DNA of 20,816 nucleotides. It comes from UBA3792 sp964426415. Its GTDB lineage: Bacteria > Bacillota > Clostridia > Christensenellales > CAG-138. The position numbers and the translations under genes are program-made. Below, one piece after another: positions 13,156 through 20,816 of this stretch. A model generated the notes under the pieces. The model ran no database searches. It saw nothing but the letters and a program-made list of their open reading frames with translations, and was not told where the DNA came from. How positions within the stretch are numbered: position 1 is the stretch's first letter; each line of letters starts with the position of its first letter. Where the stretch lies: the NCBI GenBank assembly GCA_964426415.1, contig CAYRQM010000034.1, positions 1 through 20,816 of the forward strand, read 5' to 3'.

Positions 13156-13186
13156 GCAGTATCAATGTAGACCAAAGGAGAACGTC

Positions 13187-14665
13187 ATGGTTCTGGATAA
13201 AGATTTACAGTCCATCCAAGAGGTGCGCGATCTGGTTGCCGCAGCGAAGGCGGCGCAAAAGGTATTTGCAACCTATTCCCAGTCGCAGATCGACGCGGTC
13301 ATCAAAGCGGTGACGGATGCGCTGCAGCCCCATTTGGAACGGCTTGCCAAGATGGCAGTCGACGAAACGGGCTTTGGCAACTGGCGCGACAAGGTCATCA
13401 AAAACCTGCTTGGTTCCACCTTGACATACAACTACATCAAAAATATGCAGACCGTGGGCGTTCTAAAGGACGACAAGGTCAACGGCTTGGTCGAGATTGG
13501 CGTCCCGATGGGCGTCGTGGCGGCGATCATCCCGTCCACCAATCCCACGTCCACCGTCATGTACAAAACGCTCATCTCGCTGAAAGCGGGCAACGGCGTG
13601 GTGTTCAGCCCCCATCCGTCGGCAAAGGGCTGCATCTTAGAAACGGTGCACATCATCCAAGACGCATTGCGCATGGCGGGCACACCGGAGGGCTTGGTCG
13701 GCTGCATTTCACAGCCCACGGTAGAAGCCAGCGGCGCCCTTATGAAGCATCGTGACATTGCCATCATCTTGGCGACGGGCGGCGAAGGCATGGTGCGCGC
13801 CGCATACTCCAGCGGCAATCCTGCGCTTGGCGTCGGCCCCGGCAACGGCCCGTCCTACATCCATCGCTCGGCGGACGTCCACATGGCGGTCAAGCACATC
13901 TTCGATTCCAAAACCTTCGACAACGGCACCATCTGCGCATCCGAGCAAAGCATCGTCACTGAACGCTGCATCCGCGACCAAGTCGAGCGCGAAATCCAAA
14001 GCCAAGGCGGCTATCTGATGAACGCCGAGGAAACCAAAAAGGTCGGCGCGTTCCTGCTCCGCGCAAATGGCACCATGAATCCTGCCATCGTGGGCAAAAC
14101 TGCCGACTATATCGCAAAGATGGCAGCCATCACGGTTCCTGACGGCACACGTGTGCTCGTCTCCTGCGAACAGACCGAAGTGGGCAAAAAGAATCCGTAC
14201 TCCCGTGAAAAGCTCTGTCCCGTACTGGGCTATTTCCTTGCTGACGATTGGGAAAGCGCCTGTGCGCGCTGCATTTCCATCCTCGAAAACGAGGGCATGG
14301 GGCACACCATGACGCTGCACGCCACCGACGAGACGGTCATCCGCGAGTTCGCGCTCAAAAAGCCCGTCAATCGCCTGCTCATCAATACGCCGGGCGCGCT
14401 GGGCGGCGTCGGCGCCACCACCAACCTTGCACCGGCACTCACCTTGGGCTGCGGCGCCATCGGCAAGAGCGCCACGGGCGACAACATCACGCCGATGCAC
14501 CTCCTCAACATTCGTTGCGTCGCATGGGGACGCAAAGAATTAGAAACCATCCGTGCCGATGCGGGACAAACCACGCAAAGCGCCGCAGCGACGGACACAT
14601 CGACCTATTCCCAACAACAAATCGAAGCCATCACCCGTGCGGTTTTGGCACGGTTGACAACATAA
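13187..14665 (+). CDS. acylating aldehyde dehydrogenase, BMC cargo type (EutE/PduP-like)
   Basis: This 492-residue enzyme is predicted to oxidise an aldehyde with NAD+ and CoA to acyl-CoA. The EutE/PduP/AdhE-N family is recognised from GVVAAIIPSTNPTSTVMYKT, LGVGPGNGPSYI and the catalytic segment DNGTICASEQS with Cys250. After the catalytic domain, which ends near LLNIRCVAWGRKELE, come an Ala/Thr/Gln-rich linker and a terminal amphipathic helix, SQQQIEAITRAVLARL (about 475-490). That architecture is the classical encapsulation peptide that targets enzymes into bacterial microcompartments. The adjacent shell gene 29 bp downstream supports this. AAAGGAG precedes the ATG at 13187; the in-frame start at 13085 lies upstream of the promoter -10. 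The aldehyde is not known; acetaldehyde or propionaldehyde are the common substrates. Confidence 0.92.
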   Translation: MVLDKDLQSIQEVRDLVAAAKAAQKVFATYSQSQIDAVIKAVTDALQPHLERLAKMAVDETGFGNWRDKVIKNLLGSTLTYNYIKNMQTVGVLKDDKVNGLVEIGVPMGVVAAIIPSTNPTSTVMYKTLISLKAGNGVVFSPHPSAKGCILETVHIIQDALRMAGTPEGLVGCISQPTVEASGALMKHRDIAIILATGGEGMVRAAYSSGNPALGVGPGNGPSYIHRSADVHMAVKHIFDSKTFDNGTICASEQSIVTERCIRDQVEREIQSQGGYLMNAEETKKVGAFLLRANGTMNPAIVGKTADYIAKMAAITVPDGTRVLVSCEQTEVGKKNPYSREKLCPVLGYFLADDWESACARCISILENEGMGHTMTLHATDETVIREFALKKPVNRLLINTPGALGGVGATTNLAPALTLGCGAIGKSATGDNITPMHLLNIRCVAWGRKELETIRADAGQTTQSAAATDTSTYSQQQIEAITRAVLARLTT

Positions 14666-14694
14666 TTCCCACACTACATTAACGGAGGTATCAA

Positions 14695-14988
14695 ATGGAA
14701 ACTTTACTGGCATTGGGCATGGTAGAAACCAGAGGACTGATCGGCGCAATCGAAGCCGCCGACGCAATGGTCAAGGCGGCAAACGTCAACCTGATCGGCA
14801 AACAGCAAATCGGTAGCGGCCTCGTCACCGTCATGGTGCGCGGCGACGTCGGCGCAACGAAGGCTGCGGTCGAAGCGGGTTCCGCAGCGGCAAGCCGTGT
14901 CGGCGAGCTGTACGGCGCACACGTCATTCCGCGTCCGCATAACGATGTCGAGGGCATCCTGCCCACCATCGAAACCAAATCCAAGTAA
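14695..14988 (+). CDS. BMC-H microcompartment shell protein (EutM/PduA-like)
   Basis: This 97-residue single-domain BMC protein is a hexamer-forming shell facet subunit. It starts METLLALGMVETRGLIGAIE, continues with ADAMVKAANVNLIGKQQIGSGL and the VRGDVGATKAAVEAG helix. The QIGSGL stretch corresponds to the loop lining the central pore in BMC-H hexamers. The length is normal for EutM/PduA, with a short hydrophilic tail. GGAGGT sits just before the ATG, 29 bp behind the dehydrogenase, so they form one operon. It is the only shell gene in the window; no BMC-T, pentamer (BMC-P) or further enzyme is next to it. Confidence 0.95.
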   Translation: METLLALGMVETRGLIGAIEAADAMVKAANVNLIGKQQIGSGLVTVMVRGDVGATKAAVEAGSAAASRVGELYGAHVIPRPHNDVEGILPTIETKSK

Positions 14989-14994
14989 TTTAGC

Positions 14995-15023
14995 AAAAGC
15001 GTTGGCGATTCGCCGCACTTTTT
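14995..15023 (+). terminator. weak terminator after the BMC shell gene
   Basis: GGCG-ATT-CGCC (15004-15014) forms a small stem within an imperfect larger hairpin (AAAAG...CTTTTT) and ends in TTTTT at 15019-15023. Read-through into the large gene at 15060 is possible; no separate promoter is evident in the 71-bp gap. Confidence 0.4.
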
Positions 15024-15059
15024 CTGTTCCTACAGCTATATCAAAGGGGTTACAATACT

Positions 15060-18000
15060 ATGAACAAACGTTATAAGATCATCGCGATTTTGTTGACACT
15101 TGCGATGCTTCTGACCATGACGCCGCTGTCCCTTGGGACGACGACGTTGGCGCAAACAACCCGTTCCTACGACGGCACGGGCACATTCTACGAAATGTCC
15201 GCACTGGATCAGTTGGCCAGCGGCGGTTCGTATGTGCTGTACGGTGTCAACGGCGACAACGCCAAGGCAATGAACAGCACTTGCTCGGGCGGCTTCTTTG
15301 GCGGCACGGATGTGACGATCGCCGACGGGTGCATCACCAATCCCGCAACCGCCATCGTCTGGACGATTGCGGGCAACGCAACCGACGGCTACACCCTTTA
15401 TAATGAAGCAGCCGCCATCTATGCCGAGATCAACGGCACAGATACCAGCAGTTTCAACACCGCAGCCGCATCCACCCACACCTACGATATTTCCTACACG
15501 GCGGCAAAGGGCTTCGACATTGTGGCAAAGCATGCGGGCGGCGATGCGCGGTGCATCAGCATCTATGTCAACGATTTCCGCACCTACAAAGAAAGCAGGC
15601 GCTATGTCCTCAAGCTGTATATGCTGTCCGATGCGCCGCTTGCTTCTCCGTCTGCGACCGCGACGGCGACTTCCAGCGTGACCGCGACGCCAACACCTGC
15701 GCCAACGGATACGCCCGAACCGACGGACGTTCCCACCGCGACGCCCGAACCGACAGAAGCGCCCACGCCCACGCCCGAAGTAGCGGCGGTCACTTGTGCG
15801 CAAAACGGGCAGCTGCTCAACAATGGCGACACGGTCGCGCTCACCTGCGAAACGGGAGGCGTCACCATCTATTGGGCGCAGGACGACGGGGCATACGCTG
15901 CGTATGCGGCGCCGTTATCCTTTGCCGCACCCACCGCGACCATCACCGCGTATGCACGGCTGACGGTTGGCGGGGAATCGTTTGACGGGCCCACCGGCAC
16001 GTTTACATTCTATTTCACCGACGGCGTCACCGTTCCCATCGTGTACGCCAAACAGCAAAGCGGCACGCAGGTAACGGTACGCGGCACGGTCACTTGGACG
16101 GAGGCGGGCGAGGAAGCCACCGTTTTCACCATGCAGGACGAAACGGCAGGGATTTATGCGCGACAGCTGCATTCCGATTTGTTGACGCTTGCGGGCGGCG
16201 ACGACGTAACCCTGACGGGCACCGTAACCGCGGAAAACGGCTTGACGATGCTGACCGACGTTTCCATTGCAAGCTGCACTGCGGGCGAGATGCCCGAACC
16301 GATTGCGGTCACCATCGATGAAATCGTGCGCGTGGGCACGGCGGAAGCGTTGGAGAGCATGTACCTTTGCATTCCCAAGGCTTGGATGCCCTATGTCGGC
16401 ACAAGCTCGGTGGCGCTTGCGGACAACACGGCGGCAATCTACCTCAAGAGCTATTCCGACGCCGACCTGCTCACCAAGAGCGCGTACGTCACGGTGCGCG
16501 GCGTGCTGCTGCAAAGCGGCACCGTCACGGGCTACTATCTGCGCGCACAGGATGCAAGCTGGGTGACGCCGTGCGGCGCGGCGACGGTACACGATCCCGA
16601 TGCGGCGCTGGCGGCATGGCGGTACGGCGGCGGCACCAGCACGGCGTACATTCAAGCAAGCGACGGACAGTTTGCTTGGAATGCGCTCGGAAGGGTCAAC
16701 GGCGGCGTTTGGGGCACTTCGAAGAGCAGCATGGCGGTTTCGGGTTGGTCGAATGCACAAAAGTATTTCGAGTTTTCCGTACCGACCAACGAATACGAGA
16801 ACCTTCGCCTGTCTGCCGATCTCCGCGTGTCGGGCGCGGGCCCGTGCCATTTCAAGATTCTGTATTCCACGGATGGTACCAACTATTTCGATTTTGACGG
16901 CAACACCTTCTCCATCCAGTATTATGGCAGCAACGACATCCTGCTTCAGATTCTCAACAATCTGCCGCTGCCTGCGGCTTGCAACAACCAAGACCGCATC
17001 TATCTTCGCTTTCAGCTCACCGACCAAATCAACGCAAGCGGCGGCGAGAAGGCAAGCGGCAATCTGAACGTCACCAACGTGTTCATCGAGGGCGACGTCA
17101 TCACGTCAGATGCGCAGATTACGGCGGTTCCGAACAGCAGCGCGGTGGCGCTGAACGATACGGTCACGCTTTCCAACGCGGGCAATTTCAACATGGAATA
17201 CCGCGCCTACGAAACGAGCGACTATTCCACCAACACCGTGCACGATGAAATCGCGTACACGCCGTACACCGAGCCCGTCGTATTGGACGTGCTGCCCTAT
17301 GTACTGCAGGCGCGCACCATCTTGGCGGACGGCACCAGCCGCGTCTACACCTTTACCTACACGCAGCAAAAGGTTGCCGCCATCACGGCGAGCAGCTACG
17401 GCGGAACCTACACGGCGGGCCGTGCGTTTGCCATGCAAACGGCGACGGCAGGCGCCACCATCACCTATCGCCTCATCACAGCACAGGGAACCGAAAACGA
17501 GCAGACGCAAACCGATCTGGTCTATGCGGAACCGCTGACCTTCACGTCGGCGCAATTCCCCGTATGCATTACGGCGGTTGCTTCCTTGTACGGCTGCCAA
17601 GACAGCGACACGCTCACGGTCACGCTGACCGAAAAGGTGTCCGGCGGTGAACAGCTCTACTTCGGTCAGATTCACGCGCACACCAATCTGTCCGACGGCG
17701 CAGGCGAGATCACCGACGCCTTTGCCTATGCCAAGAACGATGCGCAAAACGTCGATTACATCGTCATCACCGACCATTCCAACTACCTCGACAGCGCCGC
17801 AGAGCTTGGCACAATGGACGGCGTCAACCGCGGCAACGGCAAATGGGACGCGGGCAAAACGGCGGCTGCGGATGCTTCGGATGAAAACTTCGTTGCGGCA
17901 TACGGCTACGAAATGACGTGGTCGGGGCAATACGGACATATGAACACCTTCGCCACCGACGGCTTTGTCAGCCGCAACAACGCAGCGTATACGGTGCGCG

Positions 18001-20540
18001 GCGGCGCAGGGCTGGTGGCATATTACGAGCTGCTCACGCAATACCCGCAAAGCATCTCCCAGTTCAACCATCCCGGCACGACCTTCGGCGACTTTGAAGA
18101 CTTCTCGCATTATGAAGAAGACTACGACGAAGCCATCAACCTAATCGAGGTCGGCAACGGCGAAGGCAAAGTCGGCAGCTCCATGTACTGGCCCAGCTAC
18201 GAATACTATAACCGTGCGCTGGACAAGGGCTGGCACTTGGCGCCGACCAACAACCAAGACAACCACAAAGGAAACTGGGGCGACAGCAACACCTGCCGCG
18301 ACGTCATCTGGACAAACAACTTCACCGAGGAAGGGCTGTACCAAGCCATGCGCGAACGCAGGCTGTACGCCACAGAGGACGACAATTTAGAGGTCACCTA
18401 CTTCCTCAACGACGAACCGCTCGGCTCTGTGTTGGAAAATCGTCGCGATCAGGTCTATCTGGATGTGACGGTGTACGATCCCGACGCATCGGATAAGACG
18501 TTCACACTGTCCGTCATTGTGGACGGCGGCAAAACCGTCTACACCGAATCGGGCGTGCTGGCGGGTGCGGCAAAGTCGTTTTCCATCGAGCTTGCTGCGG
18601 ATTACGCCTACTACTACGTCCGCATCGACCAAGCGGACGGCGACATTGCGGTCACGGCGCCGTGCTGGATCGGGGAAGTCACCAAAGCGGGCGTCACGTC
18701 CGTGTCGGTTGACGCCGACCTGCCCACCGTGGGCGAACAAACCGCCATCACCGTCAAGCTGTACAACAACGAAGCAAGCGAAATCGTGCTGACGGGTGCA
18801 ACGTACACGCTGACGGCAAACGGCGGCGTCACGACCCTTGCCGAGAAGACGGCGGCAGACCTTCGCGTCGCCGCGATTCCTTCGGCAGCCGAGGTCAAGG
18901 ACGTCCTGTCGTTCACACCCACCGTTTCGGGCGCACAAACCATCTCCGTATCGTTTACGGGGCTTTTGAACGGGACTGAGGTGACCCTCACGGGTTCCAC
19001 GGACGTCACCGTCTATCAGCAAGAAAACGTCTTGCACGTCGCGCTGGATGCGTCGCACTGCAACGAATACGTTTCGGGCAACTATGCGGGCTACTACGCG
19101 CCGCTGCGTTCGCTGGTGACGTCGTTCAACGGCAAGCTCCACGTCATCCAATACGGCTTGACCGACGAAGCGCTCGCCAACATCGACCTGCTGATTATCT
19201 CCGTGCCGTATGTGTCAAACGGAACCGAAGCCAACGGCAAGCCGTTCAGCGCAGCCGAGCTTGCAGCGATTCGCACCTTTGCAGATAACGGCGGCTCCAT
19301 CCTGCTCACGGGCAGAACGAGCTACATCGACACCGATCCCACCGCGGCAGACACCATGAACGGGCTGCTTGCGGCGCTTGGGTCAGACACCCGCTTCGAC
19401 GGGTCGCAGGTGAGCGTAGACGGGTACAGCTTTACGCTTTCGGACGCTTCCAACTTCAATCTGGAGAATCCGTACACGGCGGGTTACACCACCTCCGCGT
19501 CAAAATCCATGGCGTTCCATACGCCCACCGCCATCACCTTGGGCGCAAATGCGTCTGCGGTGGTCACCACGGGCGACGCCGTATTGGTCAGCTCCGAAAC
19601 GATGGCAGGCGGCGGCGATCTGATCGTGGCAGGCATGGCAATCTTCAATTCCTACCAGCTGACCGACGGCGATACCGACACCATGAACTATCATGTCATG
19701 GCGAACATCATGCGCCGCGCTATCCCCGTGTCCACCATTGCAGAGGTGCGCGCAGCGGGCGAAGGACAATACTTTGTAATTGAAGGCGTCCTCACCACCA
19801 ACGCAAGCGGCCACAGCCAAGCCACGGCGTTCTTCGACAGCGTCTACTGCGAGGATGCAACGGGCGGCATCAACATCTTCCCCATTGCGGGCAATTATGA
19901 GATTGGGCAAACGGTGTGGATTTCGGGCGTCACAAGCTCGTATCAGGGCGAGTATCAGCTCAAGGACGCCACGCTGTACGTCGCAGCCAACGATGTACAG
20001 CCCCTTGCGCCGCAAAGCATGTCCACCTTGAACGCCATGAATGAAGCATCCTACGGCAAGCTTGTCATCGTCGAGGGCGTCATCACTCGCGTCGTTTGGC
20101 AGGGCGATCTGTTGGAATACCTCTATGTGGACGACGGCAGCGGGGAAGCGCGCGTGTTCTTGGACGGCTATATCACGTCGGATTCGACGTATGACCACAG
20201 CTGGATCGAGACGGGCAAGCAGGTGCGGGTCACGGGCGTCTCGTCCCTTGGCATGACGCCGGACGAGTCGGGCGTCGAGCGTATCCTGCCGCGTCTGCGC
20301 ATACGCGATCGCGCAGAAATCGTCGACCCCAACGCGGTGACGGTGCTGCTTGGCGATGTCAACCTGGACACCACGGTGACGGCGCAGGATGCGGCATTCC
20401 TCATGCGCGCTCTGGTGGCACTGGATGTTCTGAACGAACAGCAGAGCAAAAACGCCTGTGTGACGGGCGGCACGATTCCCACGGCGAACGACGCGGCGCA
20501 GATTTTGCGCTTCACCGTTGGGTTGATCAAGTCGTTCTGA
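15060..20540 (+). CDS. 1826-residue secreted multidomain PHP-phosphoesterase protein with dockerin
   Basis: The signal peptide is residues 1-31 (cleavage after TTLA). Then come an N-terminal beta domain, a Pro/Thr/Glu linker (about 196-240, TPEPT-type repeats), a chitobiase/Ig-like segment (245-325), an OB-like region resembling the YhcR N-terminus (325-505), a beta-sandwich (515-680) and another Ig-like segment (685-860). The PHP metallohydrolase of CehA type spans about 865-1120, with His872-x-His874, Asp905-His906, His1004 and Asp1067-x-His1069. A CARDB-like segment (about 1215-1320) and a GATase-like domain (1325-1555) follow, then two OB-like repeats (1560-1660, 1665-1755). The C-terminal dockerin has a complete first loop (Asp1766, Asn1768, Asp1770, Asp1777) and a degenerate second one. 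AAAGGGG lies 10 nt upstream of ATG. It is an extracellular phosphoesterase by inference; the substrate is unknown. Confidence 0.85.
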   Translation: MNKRYKIIAILLTLAMLLTMTPLSLGTTTLAQTTRSYDGTGTFYEMSALDQLASGGSYVLYGVNGDNAKAMNSTCSGGFFGGTDVTIADGCITNPATAIVWTIAGNATDGYTLYNEAAAIYAEINGTDTSSFNTAAASTHTYDISYTAAKGFDIVAKHAGGDARCISIYVNDFRTYKESRRYVLKLYMLSDAPLASPSATATATSSVTATPTPAPTDTPEPTDVPTATPEPTEAPTPTPEVAAVTCAQNGQLLNNGDTVALTCETGGVTIYWAQDDGAYAAYAAPLSFAAPTATITAYARLTVGGESFDGPTGTFTFYFTDGVTVPIVYAKQQSGTQVTVRGTVTWTEAGEEATVFTMQDETAGIYARQLHSDLLTLAGGDDVTLTGTVTAENGLTMLTDVSIASCTAGEMPEPIAVTIDEIVRVGTAEALESMYLCIPKAWMPYVGTSSVALADNTAAIYLKSYSDADLLTKSAYVTVRGVLLQSGTVTGYYLRAQDASWVTPCGAATVHDPDAALAAWRYGGGTSTAYIQASDGQFAWNALGRVNGGVWGTSKSSMAVSGWSNAQKYFEFSVPTNEYENLRLSADLRVSGAGPCHFKILYSTDGTNYFDFDGNTFSIQYYGSNDILLQILNNLPLPAACNNQDRIYLRFQLTDQINASGGEKASGNLNVTNVFIEGDVITSDAQITAVPNSSAVALNDTVTLSNAGNFNMEYRAYETSDYSTNTVHDEIAYTPYTEPVVLDVLPYVLQARTILADGTSRVYTFTYTQQKVAAITASSYGGTYTAGRAFAMQTATAGATITYRLITAQGTENEQTQTDLVYAEPLTFTSAQFPVCITAVASLYGCQDSDTLTVTLTEKVSGGEQLYFGQIHAHTNLSDGAGEITDAFAYAKNDAQNVDYIVITDHSNYLDSAAELGTMDGVNRGNGKWDAGKTAAADASDENFVAAYGYEMTWSGQYGHMNTFATDGFVSRNNAAYTVRGGAGLVAYYELLTQYPQSISQFNHPGTTFGDFEDFSHYEEDYDEAINLIEVGNGEGKVGSSMYWPSYEYYNRALDKGWHLAPTNNQDNHKGNWGDSNTCRDVIWTNNFTEEGLYQAMRERRLYATEDDNLEVTYFLNDEPLGSVLENRRDQVYLDVTVYDPDASDKTFTLSVIVDGGKTVYTESGVLAGAAKSFSIELAADYAYYYVRIDQADGDIAVTAPCWIGEVTKAGVTSVSVDADLPTVGEQTAITVKLYNNEASEIVLTGATYTLTANGGVTTLAEKTAADLRVAAIPSAAEVKDVLSFTPTVSGAQTISVSFTGLLNGTEVTLTGSTDVTVYQQENVLHVALDASHCNEYVSGNYAGYYAPLRSLVTSFNGKLHVIQYGLTDEALANIDLLIISVPYVSNGTEANGKPFSAAELAAIRTFADNGGSILLTGRTSYIDTDPTAADTMNGLLAALGSDTRFDGSQVSVDGYSFTLSDASNFNLENPYTAGYTTSASKSMAFHTPTAITLGANASAVVTTGDAVLVSSETMAGGGDLIVAGMAIFNSYQLTDGDTDTMNYHVMANIMRRAIPVSTIAEVRAAGEGQYFVIEGVLTTNASGHSQATAFFDSVYCEDATGGINIFPIAGNYEIGQTVWISGVTSSYQGEYQLKDATLYVAANDVQPLAPQSMSTLNAMNEASYGKLVIVEGVITRVVWQGDLLEYLYVDDGSGEARVFLDGYITSDSTYDHSWIETGKQVRVTGVSSLGMTPDESGVERILPRLRIRDRAEIVDPNAVTVLLGDVNLDTTVTAQDAAFLMRALVALDVLNEQQSKNACVTGGTIPTANDAAQILRFTVGLIKSF

Positions 20541-20558
20541 CACGATTCCTACATGGAT

Positions 20559-20591
20559 ACGGGCGGTTTCCAATGGGACGCTGCCCGTTTT
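20559..20591 (+). terminator. intrinsic terminator of the large secreted protein gene
   Basis: ACGGGC (20559-20564) pairs with GCCCGT (20583-20588), with a smaller internal TCC/GGG stem, then TTTT (20588-20591). It lies 18 bp after the stop codon. Confidence 0.75.
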
Positions 20592-20618
20592 CCTTTGCGG
20601 AATTTGCAAAATTTAGGC

Positions 20619-20647
20619 TTGACAGATAGGGTTTCGTTGCCTATAAT
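20619..20647 (+). promoter_or_regulatory. promoter of the tRNA-Thr/tRNA-Pro operon
   Basis: Perfect TTGACA (20619-20624) and perfect TATAAT (20642-20647) with a 17-bp spacer, 13 bp before the first tRNA. Confidence 0.92.
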
Positions 20648-20660
20648 AGTAAAGGTTCCG

Positions 20661-20736
20661 GCCAATGTAGCACAGGCGGTAGTGCGACTGATTCGTAATC
20701 AGTAGGTCAAGGGTTCGAGTCCCTTCATTGGCTCCA
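20661..20736 (+). tRNA. tRNA-Thr(CGT)
   Basis: Acceptor stem GCCAATG/CATTGGC, discriminator T and encoded CCA (20734-20736). D stem GCAC/GTGC, anticodon stem ACTGA/TCAGT with loop TTCGTAA (anticodon CGT), T-loop TTCGAGT. All stems pair. It is separated from the next tRNA by 2 nt. Confidence 0.95.
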
Positions 20737-20738
20737 TT

Positions 20739-20815
20739 CGAGGCGTAGCGCAGTTTGGTAGCGCGTTTGGTTCGGGACCAAAAGGCCGCTGGTTCAAATC
20801 CAGTCGCCTCGACCA
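20739..20815 (+). tRNA. tRNA-Pro(CGG)
   Basis: Acceptor stem CGAGGCG/CGCCTCG, discriminator A and encoded CCA (20813-20815). The anticodon stem TTTGG/CCAAA encloses loop TTCGGGA (anticodon CGG). The C at position 1 is typical of bacterial tRNA-Pro. The operon may continue beyond the window. Confidence 0.95.
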
Positions 20816-20816
20816 C

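Noticed and set aside
20613..20816. Minus-strand frame reading ATGFEPAAFWSRTKRATKL and GANEGTRTLDLLITNQ
   Set aside because: It is the antisense of tRNA-Thr and tRNA-Pro, another classic spurious translation.

Overview
The window is GC-rich bacterial DNA with strong AGGAGG-type ribosome binding sites, TTGACA/TATAAT promoters almost always spaced 17 bp, and intrinsic terminators between most units. An electron-bifurcating NfnAB pair, MgtE, a bacterial-microcompartment (BMC) shell protein and a dockerin-ended secreted protein together suggest an anaerobic Clostridia-class Bacillota, plausibly gut-associated. This is an inference from gene content; there is no rRNA here to place it.

Layout. 101-766: TM-nitroreductase-type flavoprotein. 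832-2914: strong promoter, a ~215-nt structured leader (M-box-like candidate) ending in a hairpin that covers the mgtE Shine-Dalgarno, then mgtE and a GNAT acetyltransferase. 2955-5595: four-gene operon (unknown 112-aa protein, ArsR/DUF2087 regulator, uridine phosphorylase, second GNAT). Its promoter is overlapped by a perfect 12+12 bp inverted repeat, and it ends at a bidirectional terminator. 5605-7896 (minus): nfnA-nfnB. 7956-8116: tRNA-Arg(ACG) with promoter and terminator. 8117-8560: no gene, but a mosaic of intergenic repeats including an array of GTGAAAT+hairpin units. 8568-9793: zinc-ribbon membrane protein, terminator shared with the convergent nitroreductase at 9806-10324. 10385-10900: a small minus-strand transcription unit with a possible 38-aa ORF. 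10830-11128: a stand-alone 60-aa peptide gene with its own promoter and terminator. 11227-13091 (minus): lipoprotein and PAP2 phosphatase. 13127-14988 (plus): acylating aldehyde dehydrogenase and one BMC-H shell protein. 15060-20540: 1826-aa secreted multidomain protein. 20619-20815: tRNA-Thr(CGT)-tRNA-Pro(CGG).

How it fits together. mgtE is probably controlled by its leader. The ArsR/DUF2087 protein probably binds the palindrome in its own promoter and so controls uridine phosphorylase and its partners. The dehydrogenase carries a C-terminal tail typical of BMC cargo and is followed immediately by a shell gene, so the pair looks like a minimal or satellite microcompartment locus. The giant protein combines a signal peptide, a Pro/Thr linker, OB-like segments, a PHP metallophosphoesterase with apparently intact metal motifs, a GATase-like domain and a half-degenerate dockerin. 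The best candidates for undescribed biology are the two-gene BMC locus, the giant PHP/dockerin protein, the orphan 60-aa peptide, the mgtE leader and the palindrome-controlled operon.
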